DNA of 5,727 nucleotides from Candidatus Rokuibacteriota bacterium (GTDB taxonomy: Bacteria > Methylomirabilota > Methylomirabilia > Rokubacteriales > CSP1-6). Positions within the stretch are counted from its first letter, which is position 1; every line of letters begins with the position of its first letter. The notes beneath the pieces were generated by a model. It did no database searches, was not told the origin of the DNA, and saw only the letters and a program-made list of their open reading frames with translations. This document shows, one piece after another, positions 1 through 5,727 of the stretch. The DNA lies in assembly GCA_016179165.1 (NCBI GenBank), contig JACORX010000048.1, positions 1 through 5,727 on the forward strand, read 5' to 3'. The translations under genes and the position numbers were made by a program.

Positions 1-876
1 GATGCGGTTCCAGCCGTAGTTGCCGCCCTTCTGGATCAGCTTGACGCTCTCCCAGCTGTTCTGTCCCACATCGGCTCCGAACAGCTCGTGCTTGCCGCCC
101 GCGTCGAAGGACATCCGCCAGACGTTGCGAAAGCCGTAGGCCCAGATTTCCGGAAGCACGTCGGTGCGGCCGACGAACGGGTTGTCCCTGGGGACGCTGT
201 AGGGATCGCCCGAGTTGACGTCGATGCGCACGATCTTGCCCAGGTTCACCTTTAGGTCCTGGCCGTTGCCGATCTTGGGCGTGTGGCCGATGGCCACGTC
301 GTTGGCCCATCCACCGTCCCCGATGGAGATGTACAGGTAGCCGTCGTCGGGGCCGAACAGTAGCTCGCCGCCGTTGTGGTTGAACTGGGGCTTGTCCCAG
401 AAGTAGACGATGCGCTCGGTGGACAGGTCCGCCTTGTTCGGATCCGTCTTGGACACGCGGAACTCCGACAGGTAATTCGTGCAGCAGTACAGCAGGCGAG
501 GACGGCGGGCCGCGTCGGTGCGGATGGGAGCGGTGTACACCACGTAGAACTTGCCGTTGTCCTTGAACTTGGGGTGGAAGGCCAAGCCCAGCAGGCCCCG
601 CTCGTCGAACTCCCAGTCGAGCTTCACGATCTTCTTGCTCAGGTCGATGAAGGGCGTGGGCCGCAGCTTGCCGTCCGGCATCATGATCTGAATCGTGCCG
701 GTTTGCTCCACGATGAAGAGGCGCTTGCTCCCGTCCGGCGGGTTGAGCATCGCCATGGGATGCACCAAGCCCTCGGCAAAGAGCTGCAGCTTCACCTTGA
801 CGACCGCCGAGGCCGAACCGACCCACAGGCCGAGCACCAGCACCGATACCGCCATTGCTGTCAGTTTTCGCGTCAT
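1..876 (-). CDS. PQQ-dependent sugar dehydrogenase (glucose/sorbosone dehydrogenase family), N-terminal part
   Basis: This is the first 292 residues of an exported beta-propeller oxidoreductase; the C-terminus lies beyond base 1. Family members oxidise aldoses or related alcohols in the periplasm using PQQ and Ca2+, passing electrons to the respiratory chain. Residues 1-24 form a Sec signal peptide (basic MTRK, hydrophobic core, SASA cleavage site). Family landmarks seen are VEQTG (55-59), ERGLLGLAFHP (92-102), NHNGGELLFGP (166-176), ISIGDGG (183-189), GKIVRIDV (213-220), PEIWAYGFRN (242-251), ADVGQNSWE (268-276) and GGNYGWN (284-290). By analogy with soluble glucose dehydrogenase, Q58, H167 (catalytic base), R250 and N251 are the expected PQQ/active-site residues, and all are present. 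The start is fixed by a GGGGGA RBS and the signal peptide. An odd feature is a Cys-Cys pair (131-132) in an insert before blade strand SEFRVS. The substrate cannot be read from sequence, and some family members do not act on glucose. Confidence 0.93.
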   Translation of the reverse strand, partial: MTRKLTAMAVSVLVLGLWVGSASAVVKVKLQLFAEGLVHPMAMLNPPDGSKRLFIVEQTGTIQIMMPDGKLRPTPFIDLSKKIVKLDWEFDERGLLGLAFHPKFKDNGKFYVVYTAPIRTDAARRPRLLYCCTNYLSEFRVSKTDPNKADLSTERIVYFWDKPQFNHNGGELLFGPDDGYLYISIGDGGWANDVAIGHTPKIGNGQDLKVNLGKIVRIDVNSGDPYSVPRDNPFVGRTDVLPEIWAYGFRNVWRMSFDAGGKHELFGADVGQNSWESVKLIQKGGNYGWNRI

Positions 877-880
877 ACGT

Positions 881-886
881 TCCCCC
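881..886 (-). promoter_or_regulatory. Ribosome binding site of the sugar dehydrogenase gene
   Basis: On the minus strand the sequence reads AAAAGGGGGAACGT directly before the ATG. GGGGGA is a purine-rich Shine-Dalgarno-like core 4 bases from the start codon. It supports the ATG at 876 over the in-frame internal ATG eight codons in, which would cut into the signal peptide. Confidence 0.65.
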
Positions 887-928
887 TTTTGGCGCCCTTG
901 TGTGACTCCCTGAAGTGAATGGGGCGGT

Positions 929-958
929 ATCCTACCACGCGCTTTCGCCCGGTGTCAC
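929..958 (-). promoter_or_regulatory. Candidate sigma70-type promoter for the sugar dehydrogenase gene
   Basis: In the 92-bp gap after the pump gene, the minus strand carries GTGACA (958-953, five of six matches to TTGACA), an 18-bp spacer, and TAGGAT (934-929, four of six matches to TATAAT). Transcription would start near 922, giving a leader of about 46 bases that contains the RBS. This would let the dehydrogenase be expressed apart from the efflux operon upstream. No clear stem-loop plus T-run terminator is seen in the gap, so read-through from the operon is also possible. Confidence 0.45.
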
Positions 959-968
959 GCACCCAGAT

Positions 969-2561
969 TCACTCCACCGCCGACGGCAACGGCTCGACCC
1001 GTCCCGAGGGCTCGGCGGCGGCAACCGGCTGGGCGCGGACGCGGCGCATGAGCGGGATGACGAGCGGCAGCACGGTGAAGAGGACGGCCAGCATCCAGAA
1101 ATCGTCGGCGTAGGCCCGCACCTGTGCCTGCGCCACCACGTCCTGGTACAGCATGGCGACCGCCTGCTTCTCCGCGGTGAACGAGTCGGCGCCGCGCGAG
1201 GCGAAGTGGGCCGTCCACGCTTTGAGCCGGGCCGCCGTCTCGGGGTCCCAGACGTTGACGTGGGCCGCCAGCACCGACTGGTGCCCCTGGCTCCGCCGCG
1301 AGAGAAACGTCGTCGCGAGCGCCACGCCCACGCTGCCGCCGAGGTTGCGGAGCACGTTGAAGGCCGCCGTGGCGTTGCCGAGCTTCTGGCGGTCGATCGT
1401 GGCGAGCGTGAGCGTCACGAGCGGCACGAAGATGAAGCCGAGCCCGAAGCCCTGGAGGAAGCGCGGCCAGATCAGCGCCCAGTAGTCCACGCCCAGCGTC
1501 AGGTGGGACATCATGTAGAGGCTCGTCGCGTTCAGGGCGCAGCCGAGCACGACGAGGAGACGCTGGTCCATGCGCGTCACCAGGCGCCCGGCGATGATGA
1601 GCGAGATCAGGTTGCCCACGCCTCCGGGACCCAGCACCGCGCCCGAGTTCCAGGCGTCGTAGGCGAGAAGCTTCTGCGTGTACAGTGCCACCAGCAGCAT
1701 GCTCGAGTAGAGCCCGAGCCCGACCATCATGACGAAGACGGAGCCCGTGGCGAAGTTGCGGTCCGAGAACACGCCCAGGTCCAGGATCGGCTCCCGGGCC
1801 GTCAGCTCGCGGATCACGAAGCCGACGAGTGCCGCGAACGCGATGACCGACAGCCCCACGATCAGGCCCGAGTCGAACCAGTCCTCGTGCTCACCGCGGT
1901 CGAGGACGAGCTGGAGGCAGCCGAAGCCCACCACCATCAGCACCAGCCCGAGCGCGTCGATGCGCCCCGGCTTCTTCAAGTATTCGGGGTCGAAGAGGAA
2001 GGTGCTGATCATGAAGAAACCCAGGAGCCCGATCGGCAGGTTGATGTAGAAGATCCAGCGCCACGACCAGTTGTCGGCGATCCAGCCGCCGAGCGTCGGG
2101 CCGAAGATCGGCCCCATCATGATGCCGATGCCCCAGACCGCCATGGCGAGGCCGCGCTGCCCGCGCGGGAAGATCTCCCAGAGGATGGCCTGCGACAGCG
2201 GAATCAGCGGCCCGCCGCCGATGCCCTGGAAGATGCGCGCGATGATGAGGACGGTCAGGTTCGGCGCCAGGCCCGACACGAAGGAGCTGACGGTGAAGAG
2301 CGCGGTGCAGAACAGGAAGAAGCGGCGGCGGCCGATGAAGCCCGCGAGCCATCCCGTGGCAGGGATGATGATCGCGTTGGCCGCGAGGTACGAGGTCAGG
2401 ACCCAGGTCACCTCTTCGAGGCCGGCCGAGAGCGAGCCCTGCATGTGAGGCAGGACCACGTTGGTGACGCTGGTGTCGAGGATCTGCATGATGGTGACCA
2501 GCATCACGGACAGCGTGATGAGCCACTTCTGCGCTCCCGCGAGAGCGGCCCACGAGCTCAT
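969..2561 (-). CDS. emrB: EmrB/QacA (DHA2) family MFS efflux permease
   Basis: This 530-residue inner-membrane drug:H+ antiporter of the 14-TM DHA2 family is the permease half of an EmrAB-type pump. It is full length for the family. Visible motifs are D1 in TM1 (LDTSVTNVVLP, 28-38), motif A in the TM2-3 loop (GWLAGFIGRRR, 70-80, lacking the usual Asp, as EmrB proteins often do), motif B (ARIFQGIGGGP, 108-118), motif C in TM5 (GPIFGPTLGGW, 150-160) and the family signature WSWRWIFYINLPIG (166-179). A long hydrophilic, presumably periplasmic segment (about 422-485) precedes the last membrane helix (about 487-505), as is typical of DHA2 pumps. The start at 2561 is 4 bases past the stop of the emrA-like gene with no strong RBS of its own, so translation is probably coupled. 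Substrates of relatives include hydrophobic drugs, uncouplers and organic acids; the substrate here is unknown. Confidence 0.95.
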   Translation of the reverse strand: MSSWAALAGAQKWLITLSVMLVTIMQILDTSVTNVVLPHMQGSLSAGLEEVTWVLTSYLAANAIIIPATGWLAGFIGRRRFFLFCTALFTVSSFVSGLAPNLTVLIIARIFQGIGGGPLIPLSQAILWEIFPRGQRGLAMAVWGIGIMMGPIFGPTLGGWIADNWSWRWIFYINLPIGLLGFFMISTFLFDPEYLKKPGRIDALGLVLMVVGFGCLQLVLDRGEHEDWFDSGLIVGLSVIAFAALVGFVIRELTAREPILDLGVFSDRNFATGSVFVMMVGLGLYSSMLLVALYTQKLLAYDAWNSGAVLGPGGVGNLISLIIAGRLVTRMDQRLLVVLGCALNATSLYMMSHLTLGVDYWALIWPRFLQGFGLGFIFVPLVTLTLATIDRQKLGNATAAFNVLRNLGGSVGVALATTFLSRRSQGHQSVLAAHVNVWDPETAARLKAWTAHFASRGADSFTAEKQAVAMLYQDVVAQAQVRAYADDFWMLAVLFTVLPLVIPLMRRVRAQPVAAAEPSGRVEPLPSAVE

Positions 2562-2565
2562 CGCG

Positions 2566-3837
2566 CTAGCGGAGCTTCACGGTGACGACGGCGGACAGGC
2601 CTGCGCGCAGCGTGTCGGGGTTGGCGAATTGGCCGGGGTCGAGCCTGATCTTGACGGGCAGCCGCTGGACCACCTTGACCCAGTTGCCGGTGGCATTCTC
2701 CGGCGGCAGGAGGGAGAACCGCGCGCCCGTCCCCGCGGCGAGCGAATCCACCGTCCCCTGGAAGGTGCGGTCGGAGAACGTGTCCACGTGCACCTCGGCC
2801 TTCATGCCCGGGCGGATGCGCGCGAGCTGGGTCTCCTTGAAGTTCGCGATGACCCACACGTCGTGGAGCGGCACGATGGCCAGCAGCGGCTGGCCCATCT
2901 GCGCGACCTGTCCCAGCTCGACCGTTCGCTTGGAGACCACGCCGTCCACCGGCGCGCGCACTTCCGTGTACAGGAGCTGGAGCTCGGTGTACGCGAGGTC
3001 CGCCTGCGCCTGGGCCAGCGCCGCCTCGGCGCGCGCCACCTCGGCCTCCTTCATCGGGACCTGGTGCCGCTGGCTCTCGGCGCGTGCGAGCGAGCCGCGC
3101 AGCTCGGCCACACGCTGCCGCGCCTGCTGGACGCCGAGCCGCCGGGAGGCGAGCGCGGCCTCGACCTGCTGCGCCTCACGCTCGACCTGGATCTTACGGC
3201 GCTCGAACGCTTCGAGCGCGGCGCGCGCGGTGCCCTCGGCGGCCTCGGCCTGATCATAGTCGCGCTGGGCGACCAGCCCTTGCTGGACGAGCTTGCGCTG
3301 GCGCTCCTTCTCACGGACGGCCTGGACCGCGGTGGCCCGCGCGCCCGCCACGTCCGCCTCGGCGGCCGACGCCGCCGCGCGCTTGGCCTCGAGCTGGGCC
3401 TGCGCCTCCTCGACGGCCGACTGGCTCGCCGCTTCGGCCGCCCGCGCCCCTTCGAGAGCCCCGCGCGCCTCGTCGCCCTGCGCCACCGTCACCCCGCGCG
3501 TCATCGGCAGCTCGGAGCGCACGGCCAGCAGCGCAGCTTCCGCGACCTTCACGGCGGCGGCGGCCTGGTCGCGCTTGGCCCGGTAGTCGCGCGGGTCCAC
3601 CCGCAGGAGGAGCTCGCCCGCCTTGACGGCCTGGTTGTCCTTGAGGAGCATCTCGGAGATATTGCCCGAGACTTTCGAGCTGATGACCGTGACGGCGCCC
3701 TCGACGTAGGCATCGTCGGTACTGACCTGGGTGCGGGCCTGCCACCACGCCCAGCCGCCGAACAGGAGGCCGCCCAGGCCGACCACGATCGCCGCGCCGA
3801 TGACGATCCGCCGCCGGTCGCCGGGGATGCCGTTCAT
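2566..3837 (-). CDS. emrA: EmrA/HlyD family membrane-fusion (periplasmic adaptor) protein
   Basis: This 423-residue adaptor should link the EmrB-like permease to an outer-membrane TolC-type channel. In order, it shows a short cytoplasmic N-terminus, one membrane anchor (about 11-32), the hallmark TDDAYVEG (40-47), the first lipoyl half-domain (about 48-81), a long Ala/Glu/Gln/Arg-rich coiled-coil hairpin (about 84-287), the second lipoyl half (VRAPVDGVVSKRTVELGQ, 293-310), a beta-barrel segment containing VWVIANFKETQL (327-338), and the EmrA signature NWVKVVQRLPVKIRLD (385-400). The coiled coil makes it about 30 residues longer than E. coli EmrA. The reading frame is open up to 3900, but I chose ATG 3837 because it forms an ATGA overlap with the stop of the upstream enzyme gene and leaves the anchor a normal short N-terminus. 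The extra upstream residues are an Arg/Gly-rich run with no family resemblance. Confidence 0.94.
   Translation of the reverse strand: MNGIPGDRRRIVIGAAIVVGLGGLLFGGWAWWQARTQVSTDDAYVEGAVTVISSKVSGNISEMLLKDNQAVKAGELLLRVDPRDYRAKRDQAAAAVKVAEAALLAVRSELPMTRGVTVAQGDEARGALEGARAAEAASQSAVEEAQAQLEAKRAAASAAEADVAGARATAVQAVREKERQRKLVQQGLVAQRDYDQAEAAEGTARAALEAFERRKIQVEREAQQVEAALASRRLGVQQARQRVAELRGSLARAESQRHQVPMKEAEVARAEAALAQAQADLAYTELQLLYTEVRAPVDGVVSKRTVELGQVAQMGQPLLAIVPLHDVWVIANFKETQLARIRPGMKAEVHVDTFSDRTFQGTVDSLAAGTGARFSLLPPENATGNWVKVVQRLPVKIRLDPGQFANPDTLRAGLSAVVTVKLR
3834..3837 (-). promoter_or_regulatory. ATGA start/stop overlap (translational coupling)
   Basis: On the minus strand, ATGA contains both the ATG of the emrA-like gene (3837-3835) and the TGA stop of the TIM-barrel enzyme gene (3836-3834). 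No strong Shine-Dalgarno sequence precedes this ATG; the nearest purine stretch is GAGGG about 10 bases upstream. Initiation by ribosomes finishing the upstream gene is therefore likely. Confidence 0.8.
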
Positions 3838-4637
3838 GCCGCGGCGGCCCTCGTTGCCTCGAGCGCCTCGCGCGCGACGGCCGCGGGGTCGCGGGCCCAC
3901 GCCGCGGGGTTGGGCGCCTCGTACGAACAGTAGCCCGCGTAGCCTCGGCGCTCGATGGCTGCGAAGAAATCCTTGAACGGTACGCTGCCCTGCCCCGGCG
4001 CTAAACGGTCGAGCGCCTGGCCCGGCACGAGCCCGCTTCGCGGCACGTCGCTGAACTGGACATAGGCGATGTCCCCGCCGGGGACGCTGTCGAGGTCCTC
4101 AGGCCCCGCCCCGCTCCTGCCGAGATGATAGGCATCGAGCAGGAGCCCGACATGGGGATGCGCGGCTTTGGCGAGGATCTCCCGCACTGCGGCGAGAGTG
4201 TTGAACTGGTCGCACTGCGAGTTGAACTCGAGCGCGAGCCTGACACCGTGACGCGCGGCGATGTCGCCCACCTCGCCGATGCTCGCCACCGCCCGCGCGG
4301 CGCCGCCGCGCCCCCGGTCCACCGGGCTCATGACGGTGCCGCAGCCGAGCGCCTGTGCCCAGCGGCACGACTCGTCGAAGGCGCGGAGGAGCTTCGCGCG
4401 CTCGTCGCCCTCGGTCCACATCCAGCCGAGCGTGACGCCGACGCAGGCCGTGGCGAGGCCGGACGATCGCACGAGGTCGAGCACGGCCTCGGCCGCCTGC
4501 CCGCGCTCGGCCGCCCGCGCGAAGTCCAGGCGGCGGAGCTCGATGGCCTGCCACCCGGTCTCGCGCGCGATCTCGAGCACGCGCCCGAGCGGCGTCGTGT
4601 CGAGGGTCCAAGTGTGGAGCGCGAGCGGATTCCGCAT
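3834..4637 (-). CDS. Sugar phosphate isomerase/epimerase-like TIM-barrel enzyme (xylose isomerase-like, AP_endonuc_2 fold)
   Basis: This 267-residue cytoplasmic (alpha/beta)8 metalloenzyme belongs to the xylose-isomerase-like superfamily, which includes sugar isomerases and epimerases, inosose dehydratases and 3-dehydroshikimate dehydratases. The expected divalent-metal ligands are visible at strand ends: E137 (LALEFN), D168 and H171 (LLLDAYHLG), and E240 (SYEAPN). The loop PGQGSVPFKDFF (214-225) is the usual substrate-side loop. Strand 7 reads AYVQFSD (191-197), with Gln where many members have His; this VQ-SD form, with PGGDI before it, recalls 3-dehydroshikimate dehydratase (QuiC/AsbF-like) proteins, a weak hint only. 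I chose ATG 4637 because the first beta strand (NPLALHTW) follows at once. The alternative ATG at 4682 would add 15 basic residues encoded across a TATAAT box. It is the first gene of the operon and overlaps the emrA-like gene by four bases. Confidence 0.85.
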   Translation of the reverse strand: MRNPLALHTWTLDTTPLGRVLEIARETGWQAIELRRLDFARAAERGQAAEAVLDLVRSSGLATACVGVTLGWMWTEGDERAKLLRAFDESCRWAQALGCGTVMSPVDRGRGGAARAVASIGEVGDIAARHGVRLALEFNSQCDQFNTLAAVREILAKAAHPHVGLLLDAYHLGRSGAGPEDLDSVPGGDIAYVQFSDVPRSGLVPGQALDRLAPGQGSVPFKDFFAAIERRGYAGYCSYEAPNPAAWARDPAAVAREALEATRAAAA

Positions 4638-4649
4638 GGAACCGCGAGG

Positions 4650-4655
4650 ATTATA
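4650..4655 (-). promoter_or_regulatory. Consensus -10 box (TATAAT) just upstream of the operon
   Basis: The minus strand reads GTTATAATCC, a perfect TATAAT in very GC-rich surroundings, with its last T 12 bases before the ATG at 4637. Transcription would start near 4643, so the leader would be only about 5-7 bases, too short for an RBS, and none is seen. No good -35 lies at 16-18 bp; the closest, TTGCCC (4682-4677), has a 21-bp spacer. This looks like an extended or activator-dependent promoter giving a nearly leaderless operon mRNA, or a chance match. Confidence 0.45.
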
Positions 4656-4697
4656 ACGCCGCGGCGCCCGGCGCCCGGGCAAATGACGCGGCGGCGC

Positions 4698-4934
4698 TCA
4701 GCGCGTCGTAGGGGGCGTGGACAGGCCAAGCCGGCGGCCCACCTGGGGCGGGCGCGGGAGTCGGTCGTGAGCCGTTTGGATCAGGCGCAGCCGCTCGAGG
4801 ACCTCGGGCGCCATCGGCGCGCCGCGGCGCGTCTCCTTGCTCACGTGGAGCGACATCAGCTCGTTGCTCGCGGCGCGGCAGCCCTCCTCCGCAGAAAAAC
4901 GAGGCTTGCACAAGGTGCGGACCAGGAGCATCAT
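4698..4934 (-). CDS. Probable small protein or gene remnant, unrecognised
   Basis: I do not recognise this product. The frame encodes 78 residues from ATG 4934 (or 77 from the adjacent ATG, or 52 from ATG 4856) and ends 60 bases before the TIM-barrel gene. The coding case rests on codon use: between 4892 and 4779, 38 successive codons end in G or C, while second positions are about half G/C and first positions about three quarters, the normal pattern of a GC-rich gene. The product has a Glu/Arg-rich, probably helical middle (PEVLERLRLIQTAHDRL) and a basic Pro/Arg tail (PRPPQVGRRLGL). It has two Cys and no signal peptide or membrane helix. No start has a convincing RBS, and the open frame runs upstream to 5198 with poor codon use. 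It may therefore be the surviving 3' end of a longer gene rather than an intact small gene. Confidence 0.4.
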   Translation of the reverse strand: MMLLVRTLCKPRFSAEEGCRAASNELMSLHVSKETRRGAPMAPEVLERLRLIQTAHDRLPRPPQVGRRLGLSTPPTTR

Positions 4935-5042
4935 GCGGTGGATGTGAAGGAGCCGGCGCCGATACCCGGTCGCGCTTCCGCCGCCGGCCTGCATGACCGG
5001 CAAGCATGGCGGGCACCGTCGGCGGATTGAGCACTTCAGGAA

Positions 5043-5109
5043 CGCAACCGCAGGGGAGGGCACACCAGGCAGGGCCGAATACGGTAAGTGCGCAACGCCG
5101 CGGTTGCGC
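5043..5109. repeat. Inverted CGCAAC/GTTGCG repeats upstream of the TRAP gene
   Basis: CGCAACCG at 5043-5050 is matched by its exact reverse complement CGGTTGCG at 5101-5108. A third copy, GCGCAAC (5090-5096), pairs with GTTGCGC (5103-5109) as a 7-bp perfect stem with a 6-base loop. The sites lie about 90-155 bases before the TRAP start codon. They could be regulator half-sites or an mRNA hairpin. No T-run follows, so an intrinsic terminator is unlikely. Confidence 0.35.
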
Positions 5110-5186
5110 TGACGCGGAAGACGGGAGGCGTGCTCGAGGGCGAAACTGCGGTTTGTTCCGTGGACATTCTCAAGGTCTAAAGAGTC

Positions 5187-5192
5187 GGAGGA
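5187..5192 (+). promoter_or_regulatory. Ribosome binding site of the TRAP receptor gene
   Basis: GGAGGA sits 6 bases before the ATG at 5199, a near-perfect Shine-Dalgarno sequence at ideal spacing. It fixes the start of the TRAP receptor gene immediately before its twin-arginine signal peptide. Confidence 0.85.
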
Positions 5193-5198
5193 CGACAT

Positions 5199-5727
5199 AT
5201 GGACAGGCGGAAATTCCTAGGCAAGGCTGGCGCAACCCTGGCGGCAAGCGCCGCGGTCACGCTCACGAAGGCCCCGAACGTCATCGCCCAGCCGAAGTTC
5301 CAGTGGCGCCTGGTGACGAGTTGGCCCCCGTCGTTCGAGATCCTCAACGGGACCGCCCAGCGGTTTGCCCGGCAGGTGGATGAGATGAGCGGCGGCCGCC
5401 TAAAGATCCAGATGTATACGGCCGGTGAGCTCATCCCGCCGCTCGGCGTCTTCGACGCGGTGTCCAACGGCAGCATCGACGCGTACAGCTCGGGACCGTA
5501 CTTTTGGGCGGGCAAGGAGCCGGCCATGCAGTGGTTCTGCGCGGTGCCATTCGGGCTCAACGCCCAGGGCATGTACAGCTGGTTCTACCAGGGCGGCGGG
5601 CTCAAGCTGATGGAAGAGGCGTACCAGCCCTTCAATCTCGTCCCCCGCCCAGGCGGCGGCACCGGGGCGCAGATGGGCGGCTGGTTCCGCAAGAAGATCA
5701 ACACGATCGCCGACTACAAGGGCCTGA
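5199..5727 (+). CDS. TRAP transporter solute-binding protein (DctP family, TakP-like), N-terminal part
   Basis: These are the first 176 residues of a periplasmic substrate-binding receptor; the 3' end is cut by the window. Such proteins deliver organic acids to a DctQM-type Na+-coupled membrane permease, whose genes may lie beyond base 5727. The N-terminus MDRRKFLGKAG matches a twin-arginine signal (RR followed by KFL), with a hydrophobic stretch and probable cleavage after NVIA (residue 30), so export is likely folded via Tat. Typical segments are FQWRLVTSWPPSFEIL (34-49), FARQVDEMSGGRLKIQ (56-71), AGELIPPLGVFDAVSNG (75-91), VPFGLNAQGMYSW (116-128) and TGAQMGGWFRKKI (155-167). The last carries the Gln and Arg expected to contact the substrate carboxylate. 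The layout is closest to TakP, the 2-oxo-acid (pyruvate-type) receptor of Rhodobacter, so an alpha-keto acid or related carboxylate is the best guess; this is inferred from remembered family resemblance. Confidence 0.93.
   Translation, partial: MDRRKFLGKAGATLAASAAVTLTKAPNVIAQPKFQWRLVTSWPPSFEILNGTAQRFARQVDEMSGGRLKIQMYTAGELIPPLGVFDAVSNGSIDAYSSGPYFWAGKEPAMQWFCAVPFGLNAQGMYSWFYQGGGLKLMEEAYQPFNLVPRPGGGTGAQMGGWFRKKINTIADYKGL

Larger units (their letters stand above)
4638..5198. other. 561-bp region between divergently oriented genes
   Basis: This region separates the minus-strand pump operon from the plus-strand TRAP receptor gene. It contains the TATAAT box, a GC-rich stretch with repeated GGCGCC (about 4663-4676), a probable small minus-strand coding segment (4698-4934), inverted CGCAAC repeats (5043-5109) and the TRAP RBS. 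The half nearest the TRAP gene (about 5000-5198) has mixed third-position composition in the minus-strand frame examined and looks non-coding. I see no tRNA, rRNA or clear intrinsic terminator. Confidence 0.6.

Noticed and set aside
376..918. Plus-strand open frame opposite the sugar dehydrogenase
   Set aside because: It is a shadow of the dehydrogenase frame, which carries a signal peptide, an RBS and many family motifs.
915..2585. A 556-residue open frame on the plus strand, opposite the emrB-like gene
   Set aside because: Its product is a low-complexity mix of Arg, Glu, Asp, His and Ala with no domain, as expected of the reverse strand of a GC-rich membrane protein gene. The minus-strand frame has clear DHA2 motifs.
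3838..3900. A 21-residue N-terminal extension of the EmrA-like protein
   Set aside because: The extension is Arg/Gly-rich, overlaps the upstream gene by 67 bases and lacks family resemblance; the ATGA overlap at 3834-3837 gives a better start.
2461..3933. A 490-residue open frame on the plus strand, opposite the emrA-like gene
   Set aside because: The Leu/Arg/Ala/Asp-rich composition mirrors the Ala/Glu/Gln-rich coiled coil on the other strand. No recognisable domain, and it runs across the gene boundary.
4663..4676. GGCGCC repeats as a terminator or operator before the pump operon
   Set aside because: Short GC-only repeats are common in this DNA, and no T-run follows on either strand.
4125..5030. 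A 301-residue open frame on the plus strand over the TIM-barrel gene and gap
   Set aside because: It overlaps a gene with intact metal-ligand motifs, has an Arg/Ala-rich featureless product, and third-position G/C bias favours the minus strand.
5153..5181. TTGTTC, 17-bp spacer, TCTAAA as a promoter for the TRAP gene
   Set aside because: Matches are weak (three and four of six), and transcription would start around 5188, cutting into the GGAGGA ribosome binding site.

Overview
The window is a high-GC stretch of bacterial chromosome with strong G/C preference at third codon positions. It shows no sign of phage, plasmid, IS or CRISPR content. The mix of a PQQ-type sugar dehydrogenase, a TRAP solute receptor, a TIM-barrel sugar isomerase-like enzyme and an EmrAB-type pump suits a free-living, Gram-negative-type soil or sediment heterotroph with an outer membrane. 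A proteobacterium or a Methylomirabilota/Rokubacteria-like lineage would fit. That placement is inferred from composition and gene content only, not from a marker gene.

Layout. (1) Bases 1-876, minus strand: the N-terminal 292 residues of an exported glucose/sorbosone dehydrogenase-family beta-propeller protein, cut by the window edge, with its own RBS and a plausible sigma70-type promoter in the 92-bp gap upstream. (2) Bases 969-4637, minus strand: a tight three-gene operon read in the order TIM-barrel isomerase/epimerase-like enzyme, EmrA/HlyD membrane-fusion protein, EmrB/DHA2 drug:proton antiporter. The first two genes overlap by the 4-base ATGA; the last two are 4 bases apart. (3) Bases 4638-5198: a 561-bp region between divergent genes. 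It holds a perfect TATAAT box just in front of the operon, a probable small unrecognised minus-strand coding segment with strong codon bias (about 4698-4934), and inverted repeats upstream of the next gene. (4) Bases 5199-5727, plus strand: the first 176 residues of a TakP-like TRAP transporter receptor with a Tat-type signal and a strong Shine-Dalgarno sequence, cut by the window edge.

How the genes may work together. The EmrA and EmrB products should form an inner-membrane and periplasmic pump that exports small lipophilic or acidic compounds through a TolC-type outer-membrane channel, which is not encoded here. Translational coupling of a cytoplasmic sugar-isomerase/dehydratase-like enzyme to the pump suggests the enzyme makes or handles something the pump exports; this is an inference. 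The flanking PQQ-type dehydrogenase and the TRAP receptor point to periplasmic oxidation of sugars or aldoses and uptake of organic (probably 2-oxo) acids, but neither belongs to the operon. No DNA-binding regulator gene is visible.
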